Shown in pieces: positions 53,419 to 61,285 of a stretch of DNA of 64,000 bases (position 1 is the first letter of the stretch; every line of letters starts with the position of its first letter). The stretch is from Aliikangiella marina. Lineage in GTDB: Bacteria > Pseudomonadota > Gammaproteobacteria > Enterobacterales > Kangiellaceae. Below the pieces are notes generated by a model. The model was given only the letters and a program-made list of their open reading frames with translations. It was not told where the DNA came from and ran no database searches. Made by a program: the position numbers and the translations under genes. The stretch spans positions 372,001 to 436,000 of the forward strand of contig NZ_VIKR01000002.1 of assembly GCF_007004765.1 (NCBI RefSeq), written 5' to 3'.

Positions 53419-53491
53419 ATACGTGAATTTTGAAATTGAGTGTTGGGGTTATCACCACCAACCTACGAAAAACTGTTTTGGAAACCAAAAT
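53311..53491. repeat. Segmental duplication, copy A (RAYT-2 3' end, REP half, gene leader)
   Basis: About 180 bp covering the last 108 bases of RAYT-2, the REP half GTTGGGG ... CCAACCTAC at 53442-53465 and the leader up to the ATG of member 10. It recurs at 53868-54047 with few changes. Identity is almost complete in the 3' half. Confidence 0.9.
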
Positions 53492-53819
53492 GAAAAAACT
53501 TATATATATTGTTCTAATATTAACTTCTTCGAAATTAATCGCTAGCGAACAAATTCCAAGCACAAAAATTCTCAGCCTCGCAGTATATGATTCCTATGCT
53601 GTTGTGCGATTAGCGACGCCAGGTCAAAATGCCGAAAATTGTAGTCATAGTGCGGCGGGGAATTGGGCTGCAATATCATTTGACTCTAATAAAAATAAAG
53701 AAATGTACTCTGCCATACTCAGTGCTCGCATTGCAGATAAAAGTATTGGTTTTGGTTTGAATGGTTGTAGAAACTGGGGCACGGCAACGGTACCTTCAAT
53801 TTATCGAGTTGACCTGTAA
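53490..53819 (+). CDS. Small exported protein, array member 10
   Basis: I start at ATG 53490; the open frame upstream is part of the duplicated leader. The 109-residue product has a Sec signal (1-19, cut after IAS). Array order: TKILSLAVYDSYAVVRLA, first cysteine (ENC), strand NWAAISF, helix MYSAILSARIADKS, strand IGFGL, second cysteine (NGC), end IYRVDL. Its leader is the same as that of the next, broken member. Confidence 0.8.
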   Translation: MKKLIYIVLILTSSKLIASEQIPSTKILSLAVYDSYAVVRLATPGQNAENCSHSAAGNWAAISFDSNKNKEMYSAILSARIADKSIGFGLNGCRNWGTATVPSIYRVDL

Positions 53820-53867
53820 CAGCGGTAGGTTGCAGGAACCAATGCAGCTTGGTCACTATATCATTAA

Positions 53868-54047
53868 ATTGATTACCTTATTAATCATTTCACCGTGACG
53901 TGGAAAGAGGAATTTATTCCGCTGATTGGGGGGAGAGTGATGAAAATGACGGTTTGTTTGGTGAACGTAGATAGATACGTGAATTTTGAAATTGAGTGTT
54001 GGGGTTATCACCACCAACCTACGAAAAACTGTTTTGGAAATTAAAAT
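53868..54047. repeat. Segmental duplication, copy B, with a RAYT-2 3' fragment
   Basis: The second copy of 53311-53491. Bases about 53886-53974 still read in frame as the RAYT-2 C-terminus (FHRDVERGIYSADWG ... to the same TAG) with three or four residue changes, but no start. A REP half and the leader of member 11 follow. Just before it, CGGTAGGTTG (53823) is another worn REP end. Confidence 0.9.
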
Positions 54048-54449
54048 GAGAAAGATACTATTTATTGCGGTAATAAGTTTAAGCTTCTTATCAAACTCAG
54101 CATTGGCTGAAGGGTGGTGCTATTACAATCCAGGGGATTATGAGCTTGTGACCAGTGGAAACAAGACCAATAAGGTTTATGTACTCGGTAAATTTAATGG
54201 AAGCTCCGTTAACAAACGCGGTAGGTTGGGGTAGTAACCCCAACATCGGTGGTTGAATTAACCGATTCACATTCAGGCGTGCTCGAGAATCTTTAAATGC
54301 TTCTCGTTGGGGTTCGTGCCTCACCCCAACCTACAGGGACTAATCTGAACTCAAATTGCATCAAAGAAGGTATGAACCTCAATGGCGCAGTTGATAGTTA
54401 TGGAAAACATGCTTTGGATTTAAAGCGAATAAAATATTTCGAACCGTAA
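54046..54449 (+). pseudogene. Small exported protein, array member 11, split by a REP-pair element
   Basis: The 5' part codes for a Sec signal (1-22, cut near ALA) and a mature start WCYYNPGDYELV ... GKFNGSSVNKR; the frame then hits element E8 and stops. After E8, bases 54339-54449 read NLNSNCIKEGMNLNGA and end LDLKRIKYFEP, resembling the ends of members 1 and 9, before a TAA at 54447. The two parts together give about 97 residues, the size of a whole array gene. Removing E8 plus two bases would rejoin the frame. Confidence 0.8.
54221..54334. repeat. REP-pair element E8, inserted in array member 11
   Basis: 114 bp with intact ends GTAGGTTGGGG and CCCCAACCTAC. Interior GGTTGAATTAACCGATTCACATTC and GGCGTGCTCGAGAATC is a variant shared with E9. 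It sits inside a coding sequence, which marks it as a mobile unit and not only a spacer. Confidence 0.92.
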
Positions 54450-54505
54450 CACTACTCTTTATCCCTTTTTAGATTAATGTTTATAAATATTAGGAAAATA
54501 AATTA

Positions 54506-54820
54506 ATGAAAATTAAGTTATCTGTTTTTATAGTTATTATATTGATTTCCGTTGCTGTTTCAGCAGCAAGTACACCTTATAAAGAGATTGAAAGAATTCA
54601 ATTTAAAGCGGATTCAGGAACTCTCTATATTTTTAATTCGTCAGGGTGGGGAGTATGTGATAACTCTCAATATGTTCAATATACGGGGTCTCAAGCGAAC
54701 AAAGATACATTCTTATCTATGGTATTAGCTGCTCACATGGCAAAACGAAAGGTTAGATTCAGCGGAACATGTACGGAAGCAAATAATTATCTTGGCACGA
54801 ATTATGTTTATGTAAATTAA
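54506..54820 (+). CDS. Small exported protein, array member 12
   Basis: A 104-residue product with a Sec signal (1-20, cut near VSA). Array order: YKEIERIQFKADSGTLYIF, first cysteine (GVC), strand QYVQYTG, helix FLSMVLAAHMAKRK, strand VRFSG, second cysteine (GTC) and end TNYVYVN. AGGAAAAT lies upstream. It is the last gene of the array; the composite element E9 follows after 19 bases. Confidence 0.8.
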   Translation: MKIKLSVFIVIILISVAVSAASTPYKEIERIQFKADSGTLYIFNSSGWGVCDNSQYVQYTGSQANKDTFLSMVLAAHMAKRKVRFSGTCTEANNYLGTNYVYVN

Positions 54821-54839
54821 CTTATATCAATTAAACTCG

Positions 54840-55062
54840 GTAGGTTGGAATCTTACACCCACAGCATTTCACGGGGCACACTGACCCCAACAACATTGGT
54901 CGAATTATACGAGTAACATTCAGGCGTGCTCGATATTCTTTAAATGCATCACGTTGGGGTGATAACCCCTACATCGATGGTTGGATTAACCGATTAACAT
55001 TCAGGCGTGCTCGATAACCTTAAAATGCATCATGTTGGGGTTCGTGCACCAACCCAACCTAC
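54840..55062. repeat. Composite REP element E9 (about one and a half units in tandem)
   Basis: Starts GTAGGTTGGAAT with the long-form insert (CATTTCACGGGGCACAC), runs through an interior and GTTGGGGTGATAACCCC, then repeats the interior (GGCGTGCTCGATAACC) and ends CAACCCAACCTAC. The interior sequence ATTCAGGCGTGCTCGA occurs twice. It closes the array. Confidence 0.88.
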
Positions 55063-55497
55063 CAACTCCAATAGCCGCTATTCCTTTAAATTCCAATATC
55101 ACAAAACGAGATTTTTATCGCGTTCATGTACTGTTCAAACTTCGAAAAACTGACAAAATCAAGCCCATTTTGACCGAAAAAATATTGAATTAATCTTCGC
55201 TAAGTCATTAATTTGCATCTATTCTTGTCTAGATATCGTATATAAACTGCAAACGCGGGAAATCCTTGCTAAATTTAAAGTGAAAGCGGTATTATTCACA
55301 ATTCAAATGACGCAAGAATCGATCACTCACATTGGAAGTGGTCTCGGTGTGCGAGAAACGACTTAGAAGAACTTTAAGTAACATAATTAAGTCACATTGC
55401 CTTGCACTGCCTAGAGCGAACAGCAAAAGCAACAAACAATCGCTCAAGAAATAAAAAATAAGCATTAAGAACTAACAATAAAGTAGGCGCTCATTAC
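55063..55497. other. Gap upstream of the antiporter operon
   Basis: No credible gene is seen in these 435 bases. AT-rich; it must contain the promoter of the antiporter operon, but I find no convincing -35/-10 pair. No riboswitch-like fold is obvious. Confidence 0.5.
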
Positions 55498-56001
55498 ATG
55501 CGAGAAGAACAAAGCGCATCACAATCTAAAACACCCATTATATTATCCTGGCTTGTTATTCTTGCCGTGGTTTGGTTGTTATGGTCGGGTATCTATAAAC
55601 CGCTAGTGATCGGACTAGGGGCGCTGTCATGCTTGTTGACTTTATACTTGTCGCATCGAATCGGATTTTTTAACGAGTCTACCTCAATTCATGTAATCCC
55701 TCGAATTATGGGGTACTGGTGGCTCTTATTTGTCGATATTATTAAATCGAGTATTGACGTTACTCGAATCATTCTTGACCCCAAATTACCCATTAGTCCA
55801 GTCGAAGTTGAACTAGAATCGGCCCCCAAAGGCCCGATTGGTCAAGCGATCCTTGGCAACTCGATCACCTTATCTCCTGGCACTGTGACTATTGATGTTT
55901 ACAAAGGCCGTATGCGCATTCATTGCCTCACTGAGGAAAGCGCGAATGACATGATTGCCGGAAAAGTTAACGAACGGACTGCAGAGCTGACTGAAAAATG
56001 A
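55498..56001 (+). CDS. mnhE: Na+/H+ antiporter subunit E
   Basis: The 167-residue MrpE/MnhE subunit has two to three N-terminal membrane helices (about 15-50) and a soluble C-terminal half with the marks GQAILGNSITLSPGTVTIDV and IHCL. It is the first gene of a nine-gene run in which neighbours overlap by a few bases or nearly touch (this one overlaps the next by 4). Mrp complexes exchange Na+ for H+ and need all subunits. Confidence 0.92.
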   Translation: MREEQSASQSKTPIILSWLVILAVVWLLWSGIYKPLVIGLGALSCLLTLYLSHRIGFFNESTSIHVIPRIMGYWWLLFVDIIKSSIDVTRIILDPKLPISPVEVELESAPKGPIGQAILGNSITLSPGTVTIDVYKGRMRIHCLTEESANDMIAGKVNERTAELTEK

Positions 56002-56288
56002 GTATGTATGTCATTGTATCAATCGCGATCCTTGTGACCATGACCTTGGCACTTGCGCGTGCATTGAAAGGCCCAAGTGTCTATGACCGAGTATTAGCGG
56101 TTAACATGTTTGGCACCAAGACCGTGTTATTGCTTGCTGTGGTTGCCTTCTTTTATGGTCGTCCCGATTTCTTAGATTTAGCCCTGGCTTACGCGCTCAT
56201 CAATTTCGTCGGAATTCTGGCGGTGCTGGAGTTTTTCCAAAGCCAGCGCAACGATGATGAAGAGCAGGCTAAGGAGCAGGAAGAATAA
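55998..56288 (+). CDS. mnhF: Na+/H+ antiporter subunit F
   Basis: A 96-residue MrpF subunit with three membrane helices and the family segment LKGPSVYDRVLAVN. The C-terminal tail is acidic (DDEEQAKEQEE). It overlaps mnhE by 4 bases and ends 1 base before mnhG. Confidence 0.9.
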   Translation: MSMYVIVSIAILVTMTLALARALKGPSVYDRVLAVNMFGTKTVLLLAVVAFFYGRPDFLDLALAYALINFVGILAVLEFFQSQRNDDEEQAKEQEE

Positions 56289-56289
56289 T

Positions 56290-56718
56290 ATGTTGGAACA
56301 AGTGCTTTATGTCCTTAGTTGGATCATGCTCACTGTTGGCGGCTTCTTTGTTTTAGTCGGCGGGATTGGCGCATTACGTTTACCAAATTTTTATACGCGT
56401 ATGCATGCAGCTAGTGTGACTGACACCATTGCAACTTTTTTAGTGCTGGGTGGTTTATTGTTGCAAGCCGGTTTGACCATTGCGACCGTTAAGTTGATTG
56501 CGATTTTAGTGTTTTTGCTTTTAACCGGACCAACCGCATCTTATGCGCTCGCGAACGCAGCATTGTTATCAGGTGTGAAATCGAACGCGACTTTCAGAAA
56601 AGTTAATGGTAAAGGCAGCAAAAGTGGCGCTGGCCAAGAGACAAGCGTTAACCAAGAGACAGACGCTAGTCAAGAAACTAGCGCAAGCCAAGAAAATAAT
56701 GAGGAGCAGTCCAAGTGA
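56290..56718 (+). CDS. mnhG: Na+/H+ antiporter subunit G
   Basis: I take ATG 56290, right after the mnhF stop, since MLEQVLYVLSWIML is the expected start of MrpG; the longer frame reads into mnhF. The 142-residue protein has three membrane helices with GGIGALRLPNFYTRMHAASVTDT. The C-terminus is a low-complexity Gln/Glu/Ser tail of about 35 residues with repeated QETSxxQE units, which is longer than usual. It overlaps the next gene by 4 bases. Confidence 0.9.
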   Translation: MLEQVLYVLSWIMLTVGGFFVLVGGIGALRLPNFYTRMHAASVTDTIATFLVLGGLLLQAGLTIATVKLIAILVFLLLTGPTASYALANAALLSGVKSNATFRKVNGKGSKSGAGQETSVNQETDASQETSASQENNEEQSK

Positions 56719-57698
56719 TTATTATCTTCGCGGTATTTTTGCTCACCCTATTAGTAATCACGGCGATTGCAATTGTTCGTGCAGAAAATCTGTTTGTTGC
56801 GGTTATGTTGATGGCAATATTCAGCCTGCTGATGGCTGCAAATTTTTTCATCTTAGATGCCGCTGATGTGGCTCTCACTGAAGCCGCCATTGGCGCAGGG
56901 GTGACGACAGTCATTTTCTTGGGAGCTCTTTCGCTGACAGCAGAAAATGAAAAGAAAGTCGAGTTATCACGCGGTGTTGCAATGAGTATCGTTACTGCGA
57001 CAACCTTGTTGCTCATATACGCAACCTTTGAAAAGCCTAAGCTAGGCGATCCAGAAGCGCCAGTCCATCAGCATGTTGCGCCATGGTATTTATCTGAAAC
57101 CCCCAAATTGATTGATATTCCTAATGTAGTGACTGCCGTTCTCGGCAGCTTTAGAGCTTACGATACGTTAGGTGAAGTATTTGTGGTATTCACAGCCTGT
57201 ATTGGGGTGCTGTTTTTGTTGAGCGCGAAAAACCCCGCGGATAAACAGTCGCGGCGAACGCCACCAGAATCAATTGGCTTGCGCCATCATTTAATCCCGA
57301 AAGTCGTCGGTCGGCTGTTATTCCCGTTTATCGTTTTGTTTGGGCTTTATGTGCAGTTCCATGGAGAGTATGGGCCCGGAGGGGGATTCCAAGCAGGGGC
57401 GATAATTGCCACGGGGATCATTTTATTTGCCTTACTCGAAGGGGAGAAAACGGCCCTTGCCGCGGTACCTCATTCAGTGATGATGGCGATGGTTGCTGGC
57501 GGCGCTTTGCTTTACACCATGGTCGGCGTGGTCACCATGTTTATGGGGGGCAACTTCCTCGATTACTCGGTGCTGTCATCCAATCCTGTTTTTGGTCAAC
57601 AGATGGGAATTATTTTGATTGAGGCCGGCGTTGGTATTACGGTTTGTGGTGCGTTACTAGCTATTTTTCATGCTTTTGCGGCTCGCGAGAATTATTAA
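56715..57698 (+). CDS. mnhB: Fused antiporter subunit: MbhD/MbhE-like plus MnhB
   Basis: The 327-residue protein joins three parts. Residues about 1-75 match the DUF4040/MbhD-like end of MrpA (ALTEAAIGAGVTTVIFLGAL), about 76-165 an MbhE-like helix pair, and about 185-327 MnhB with FHGEYGPGGGFQAGAI. In classic Mrp operons the first two parts form the C-terminus of the giant MrpA. Here MrpA is split, its tail being fused to B and its NuoL-like head being a separate gene. It overlaps the next gene by 1 base. Confidence 0.88.
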   Translation: MIIIFAVFLLTLLVITAIAIVRAENLFVAVMLMAIFSLLMAANFFILDAADVALTEAAIGAGVTTVIFLGALSLTAENEKKVELSRGVAMSIVTATTLLLIYATFEKPKLGDPEAPVHQHVAPWYLSETPKLIDIPNVVTAVLGSFRAYDTLGEVFVVFTACIGVLFLLSAKNPADKQSRRTPPESIGLRHHLIPKVVGRLLFPFIVLFGLYVQFHGEYGPGGGFQAGAIIATGIILFALLEGEKTALAAVPHSVMMAMVAGGALLYTMVGVVTMFMGGNFLDYSVLSSNPVFGQQMGIILIEAGVGITVCGALLAIFHAFAARENY

Positions 57699-58057
57699 TG
57701 GAATTACTGGGTTATTACAATTACTGGGTATTTGCGATTGTATTGATGGTCGGTTTTTATGCCGTTATCGTGCGCAATAACCTGATTAAAAAGTTGCTTG
57801 GGCTGGCCATTTTTCAATCGGCTGTGTTCTTGATGTACATCACTATGGACAAAGTGGAAGGTGCGACAGCGCCAATTATCCAAGAGGGAGTTACCGATCA
57901 AATATACTCTAATCCTCTGCCACAAGTGTTAATTTTAACTGCAATTGTGGTTGGCGTTTCCACTACTGCGCTCGGGTTAGCTATGGTTGTAAGAATAAAA
58001 GAGGCTTATGGAAGCATCGAAGAAGACGACATTATCGCTAAGGATCGCAAGTCGTGA
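57698..58057 (+). CDS. mnhC: Na+/H+ antiporter subunit C (NuoK-like)
   Basis: A 119-residue protein with three membrane helices, related to NuoK of complex I. I start at ATG 57698, which overlaps the mnhB stop by 1 base. The segment NPLPQVLILTAIVVGVSTTALGLAM is diagnostic. It overlaps mnhD by 4 bases through a GTG start of the latter. Confidence 0.9.
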   Translation: MELLGYYNYWVFAIVLMVGFYAVIVRNNLIKKLLGLAIFQSAVFLMYITMDKVEGATAPIIQEGVTDQIYSNPLPQVLILTAIVVGVSTTALGLAMVVRIKEAYGSIEEDDIIAKDRKS

Positions 58058-59544
58058 ATCCAACTGAACATTTAGCGGCCCTTCAGGTCGTTGTACCCTT
58101 TTTAGCAGCCCCCTTAATCGTTTTGCTTAAAGCAAAACGATTGGCTTGGGCGGCGACGACTTTAACCAGCTTATTGACCTTTTGCATCGCAATTGCTTTG
58201 ACCATGGGCGTGCTGGATGGTCAAAACTATCAATATTTTATGGGCTCATGGCCAGCGCCCTATGGCATTGAATTGAAAGTCGATGCGTTTAGCGCGGTGG
58301 TGTTATTGATTATTACTGGTGCTTCAACCTCGGCCTTAATTGCCGGTTATCATAGTCTCGATAAACAAATCGGAGCGAAACGCCAGCCGATGTTTTTTGC
58401 GGCTTGGATACTGGCACTGGCGGGTTTAGCGGGTATTGTTGTTTCAGCGGATGCGTTTAATATTTTCGTGTTTATGGAAATTTCTTCGCTGGCAAGTTAC
58501 GTTTTAGTGGCAGGTGGACCTGATCGACGCGCATTACCAGCGGTATTTAAATATTTAATTTTCGGAACAATTGGCGCAACATTCTATTTGATTGGTGTTG
58601 GTTTAATTTACATGATGACCGGCACGCTCAATATTGAAGATATGGGCGTCAGAATTGCAGATGTTGCCGACCAAAGTCCGGTGTTGGTGGCGGCTGGTTT
58701 TATTACTGTCGGCTTAGCGTTGAAAGCGGCGCTATTTCCGCTGCATATTTGGTTACCTAACGCTTACACCTTTGCACCGCATATTGTGACGGTATTTTTA
58801 GCGGCTTGTGCGACTAAAGTTTCATTGTATGTTTTGTTCCGCTTCGACTTTTTCGTATTCCAAGAGAACCTTGGCGGACAACAATTACACTTTACCTTTT
58901 TCTTTTTACCACTGTCGGTGTTTGCCATCTTAATTGCTTCAGCCGTTGCGCTGTTTGAAAGAAACTTGAAAAGATTGTTGGCATGGTCTTCAGTGGCACA
59001 AATTGGTTACATCGTTCTCGGTGCAAGTTTGGTCAGTATTGCCGGCCTTACTGCCAGTGTTCTGCACGTCTTTAATCATGCAATTGCCAAAGGTAGTTTG
59101 TTTTTAGCGGTGGCATGTTTAGCCTGTCATATAAAGCGATTAAGACTTACCGATATCGCAGGGTGCGCTAAAGCGATGCCATGGACAATGGGCGCAATGG
59201 TGTTAGCGGGTTTAAGTTTAATTGGAGTTCCTGGTACTGCTGGTTTTATCAGTAAGTGGTATCTGATTTCTGCAGTATTAGAACTGGGTGGTGCCACAGG
59301 AGTATTCCTTACGGCCGTTATTGTGCTGGGCTCTCTCATGGCTGTGATTTACGTATGGCGGATTGTTGAATATGCCTACTTTAAGCCACAAGGCAAAAAG
59401 CCGGCTGTAAGTGAAGCACCCTTTGGCATTCTCGCGATTACTTGGATTGTGGCAATCGGCAATCTCTACTTTGGGATTAACCCAGAACTGGCGGTGACCT
59501 TATCTGAGTCTGCGGCAAGCGTTTTGATGGGGCATAACAAATGA
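58054..59544 (+). CDS. mnhD: Na+/H+ antiporter subunit D (first NuoL/M/N-like subunit)
   Basis: A 496-residue membrane protein with about 14 helices. It has a GTG start overlapping mnhC by 4 bases. Key family features are the glutamate in FMEISSLASYVLV (helix 5) and the lysine in GLALKAALFPLHIWLP, part of the proton path shared with complex I. It is the first of three such subunits in this operon. Confidence 0.92.
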   Translation: MNPTEHLAALQVVVPFLAAPLIVLLKAKRLAWAATTLTSLLTFCIAIALTMGVLDGQNYQYFMGSWPAPYGIELKVDAFSAVVLLIITGASTSALIAGYHSLDKQIGAKRQPMFFAAWILALAGLAGIVVSADAFNIFVFMEISSLASYVLVAGGPDRRALPAVFKYLIFGTIGATFYLIGVGLIYMMTGTLNIEDMGVRIADVADQSPVLVAAGFITVGLALKAALFPLHIWLPNAYTFAPHIVTVFLAACATKVSLYVLFRFDFFVFQENLGGQQLHFTFFFLPLSVFAILIASAVALFERNLKRLLAWSSVAQIGYIVLGASLVSIAGLTASVLHVFNHAIAKGSLFLAVACLACHIKRLRLTDIAGCAKAMPWTMGAMVLAGLSLIGVPGTAGFISKWYLISAVLELGGATGVFLTAVIVLGSLMAVIYVWRIVEYAYFKPQGKKPAVSEAPFGILAITWIVAIGNLYFGINPELAVTLSESAASVLMGHNK

Positions 59545-61004
59545 GTGGTTCAATGACGATAATTGCCTCGCTAGTTATACCTTTTATCGGTGCGATTGGC
59601 ATTGCTTTGGCAGGGCGCTTCAATGACAACTTGCGCGAAGCGGTCACTTTGATTACTGCCGGCTTGTTGGCATGGACGGTTTGGAGTTTACTACCCGAGA
59701 TTTTAGCTGGCGGCAGACCCGCAATATCTGTGGGCGAAATTGTTCCCGGAATTGAAATAGCGTTTAAGGTTGAACCGCTGGGAATGTTGTTTGCAGCACT
59801 TGCCTCTGGCCTATGGATCGTTAACTCAATTTACTCCATTGGTTATATGCGCGGCAACCAAGAAAAAAATCAAACCCGATTTTACACTTTCTTTGCAATT
59901 GCTTTATCCGCCGCGATGGGGATCGCTTTTTCTGGAAACCTATTCACCTTATTTCTTTTTTATGAAGTTTTAACCTTATCGACCTATCCGTTGGTATCGC
60001 ATAAAGGCGATGAGAAAACGGTACGATCTGCGCGTGTTTATTTAGGCGTTTTAATCACGACCTCGATCGGCCTGTTTTTACCGGCGATAATCTGGACTTA
60101 TATTGCTGCCGGCACTGGTGACTTTACCATGGGCGGAATACTTGCTGGGAAAATCAGCGGACCGGAAGTGGGCTTATTATTAGGATTATTTGTTTTTGGT
60201 ATTGGTAAAGCGGCAGTGATGCCTGTGCATCGGTGGTTACCTGCAGCGATGGTCGCACCGACGCCAGTGAGCGCATTGTTGCATGCAGTCGCGGTTGTAA
60301 AAGCGGGTGTATTCTCAATTACCAAGATCATTGTTTATGTCTTTGGTATCGACTTTTTGGCATCAGCGCCTTCGGCTGATTGGTTAATGTATGCGGCGGC
60401 ATTTACGATTATCGCTGCAAGTTTGGTCGCGCTTAAACAAACTAATTTGAAACGTTTACTCGCTTACTCAACAATCGCGCAATTATCTTACGTGGTCATG
60501 GCAACCGCCATCTTAAAACCATTAGCGGAAATTGGTGCGGCAATTCATATGGTCGCGCATGCTTTCGGTAAAATTACTTTGTTCTTTGCCGCGGGGGCAA
60601 TTTATGTCGCGTCGAAGAAAACCGAACTGTATCAACTGCGCGGCATCGGTCATCGAATGCCTTGGACGATGACGGCTTTTACGATTGGTGCGTTAAGTAT
60701 GATCGGCGTGCCACCGACGGCTGGATTTGTGTCCAAATGGTATATTCTTGCCGGCGCGTTTGAGGCCGATAATTACGTGGCGATTGCGACGATTATTGGC
60801 AGTACTGTTTTAAACGCGGCTTATTTCTTACCGATAATTTATTACGCCTGGTTTGTACCGGAAAAGCCCGGCGTAGGCAAAGACCATGGCGAAGCACCCA
60901 TGATGGCAGTATTAGCTTTGACCATCACTGCAACGCTGACCATAGGTTTCTTCTTATTTAACGCAACAGCTCTTGAATTAGAGCGTCAACTGGTGAGCCC
61001 ATGA
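59541..61004 (+). CDS. Second NuoL/M/N-like antiporter subunit
   Basis: A 487-residue membrane protein related to the N-terminal part of MrpA/MrpD. The segments FFLFYEVLTLSTYPLV and GKAAVMPVHRWLPAAMVAPTPVSALLHAV hold the conserved glutamate and lysine. It overlaps mnhD by 4 bases. It probably takes the place of the MrpA head missing from the operon, or of a second D subunit as in Mbh-type complexes. Confidence 0.9.
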   Translation: MSGSMTIIASLVIPFIGAIGIALAGRFNDNLREAVTLITAGLLAWTVWSLLPEILAGGRPAISVGEIVPGIEIAFKVEPLGMLFAALASGLWIVNSIYSIGYMRGNQEKNQTRFYTFFAIALSAAMGIAFSGNLFTLFLFYEVLTLSTYPLVSHKGDEKTVRSARVYLGVLITTSIGLFLPAIIWTYIAAGTGDFTMGGILAGKISGPEVGLLLGLFVFGIGKAAVMPVHRWLPAAMVAPTPVSALLHAVAVVKAGVFSITKIIVYVFGIDFLASAPSADWLMYAAAFTIIAASLVALKQTNLKRLLAYSTIAQLSYVVMATAILKPLAEIGAAIHMVAHAFGKITLFFAAGAIYVASKKTELYQLRGIGHRMPWTMTAFTIGALSMIGVPPTAGFVSKWYILAGAFEADNYVAIATIIGSTVLNAAYFLPIIYYAWFVPEKPGVGKDHGEAPMMAVLALTITATLTIGFFLFNATALELERQLVSP

Positions 61005-61285
61005 GTAATCCTAACACTGATGATCATTGGCTAGTACGCCCAAAAACGATACGTTACCTTTGGTACATACTCTATGGGGTACTCGCGCTAACGGTTTTAG
61101 CTCAAATTTTTATTAAGGTTAAAGGTTACGTAGGCGTTGACGGTTGGTTTGGTTTTGGCGCCATATTTGGTTTTGCGTCCTGTTTAGCAATGGTGTTATT
61201 TGCAAAGTTATTAGGTATGTTTTTAAAGCGCGACGAAGAGTACTACAAAGAAGACGAAACCACCGAGGGAGGCGACAATGCTTGA
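61001..61285 (+). CDS. Small membrane protein in the antiporter operon
   Basis: A 94-residue product with two membrane helices (about 19-40 and 50-72) and an acidic tail. It overlaps both neighbours, so it is a true operon member. I do not recognise it among MrpA-G; it may be an accessory subunit peculiar to this operon type. Confidence 0.8.
   Translation: MSNPNTDDHWLVRPKTIRYLWYILYGVLALTVLAQIFIKVKGYVGVDGWFGFGAIFGFASCLAMVLFAKLLGMFLKRDEEYYKEDETTEGGDNA

Noticed and set aside
53430-53489. Longer N-terminus for array member 10 (and the same at 53986-54045 for member 11)
   Set aside because: It lies in the duplicated leader with the REP half; the signal peptide starts at the later ATG.
39850-55062. 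Integron cassette array
   Set aside because: No attC-type R'/R'' core sites, no integrase in the window, and the spacers are GTAGGTTGGGG hairpins linked to a RAYT gene.
50608-55062. CRISPR array
   Set aside because: Repeats are spaced by genes of 300 bases or more, are palindromic at each end and differ in length; no cas gene is seen.
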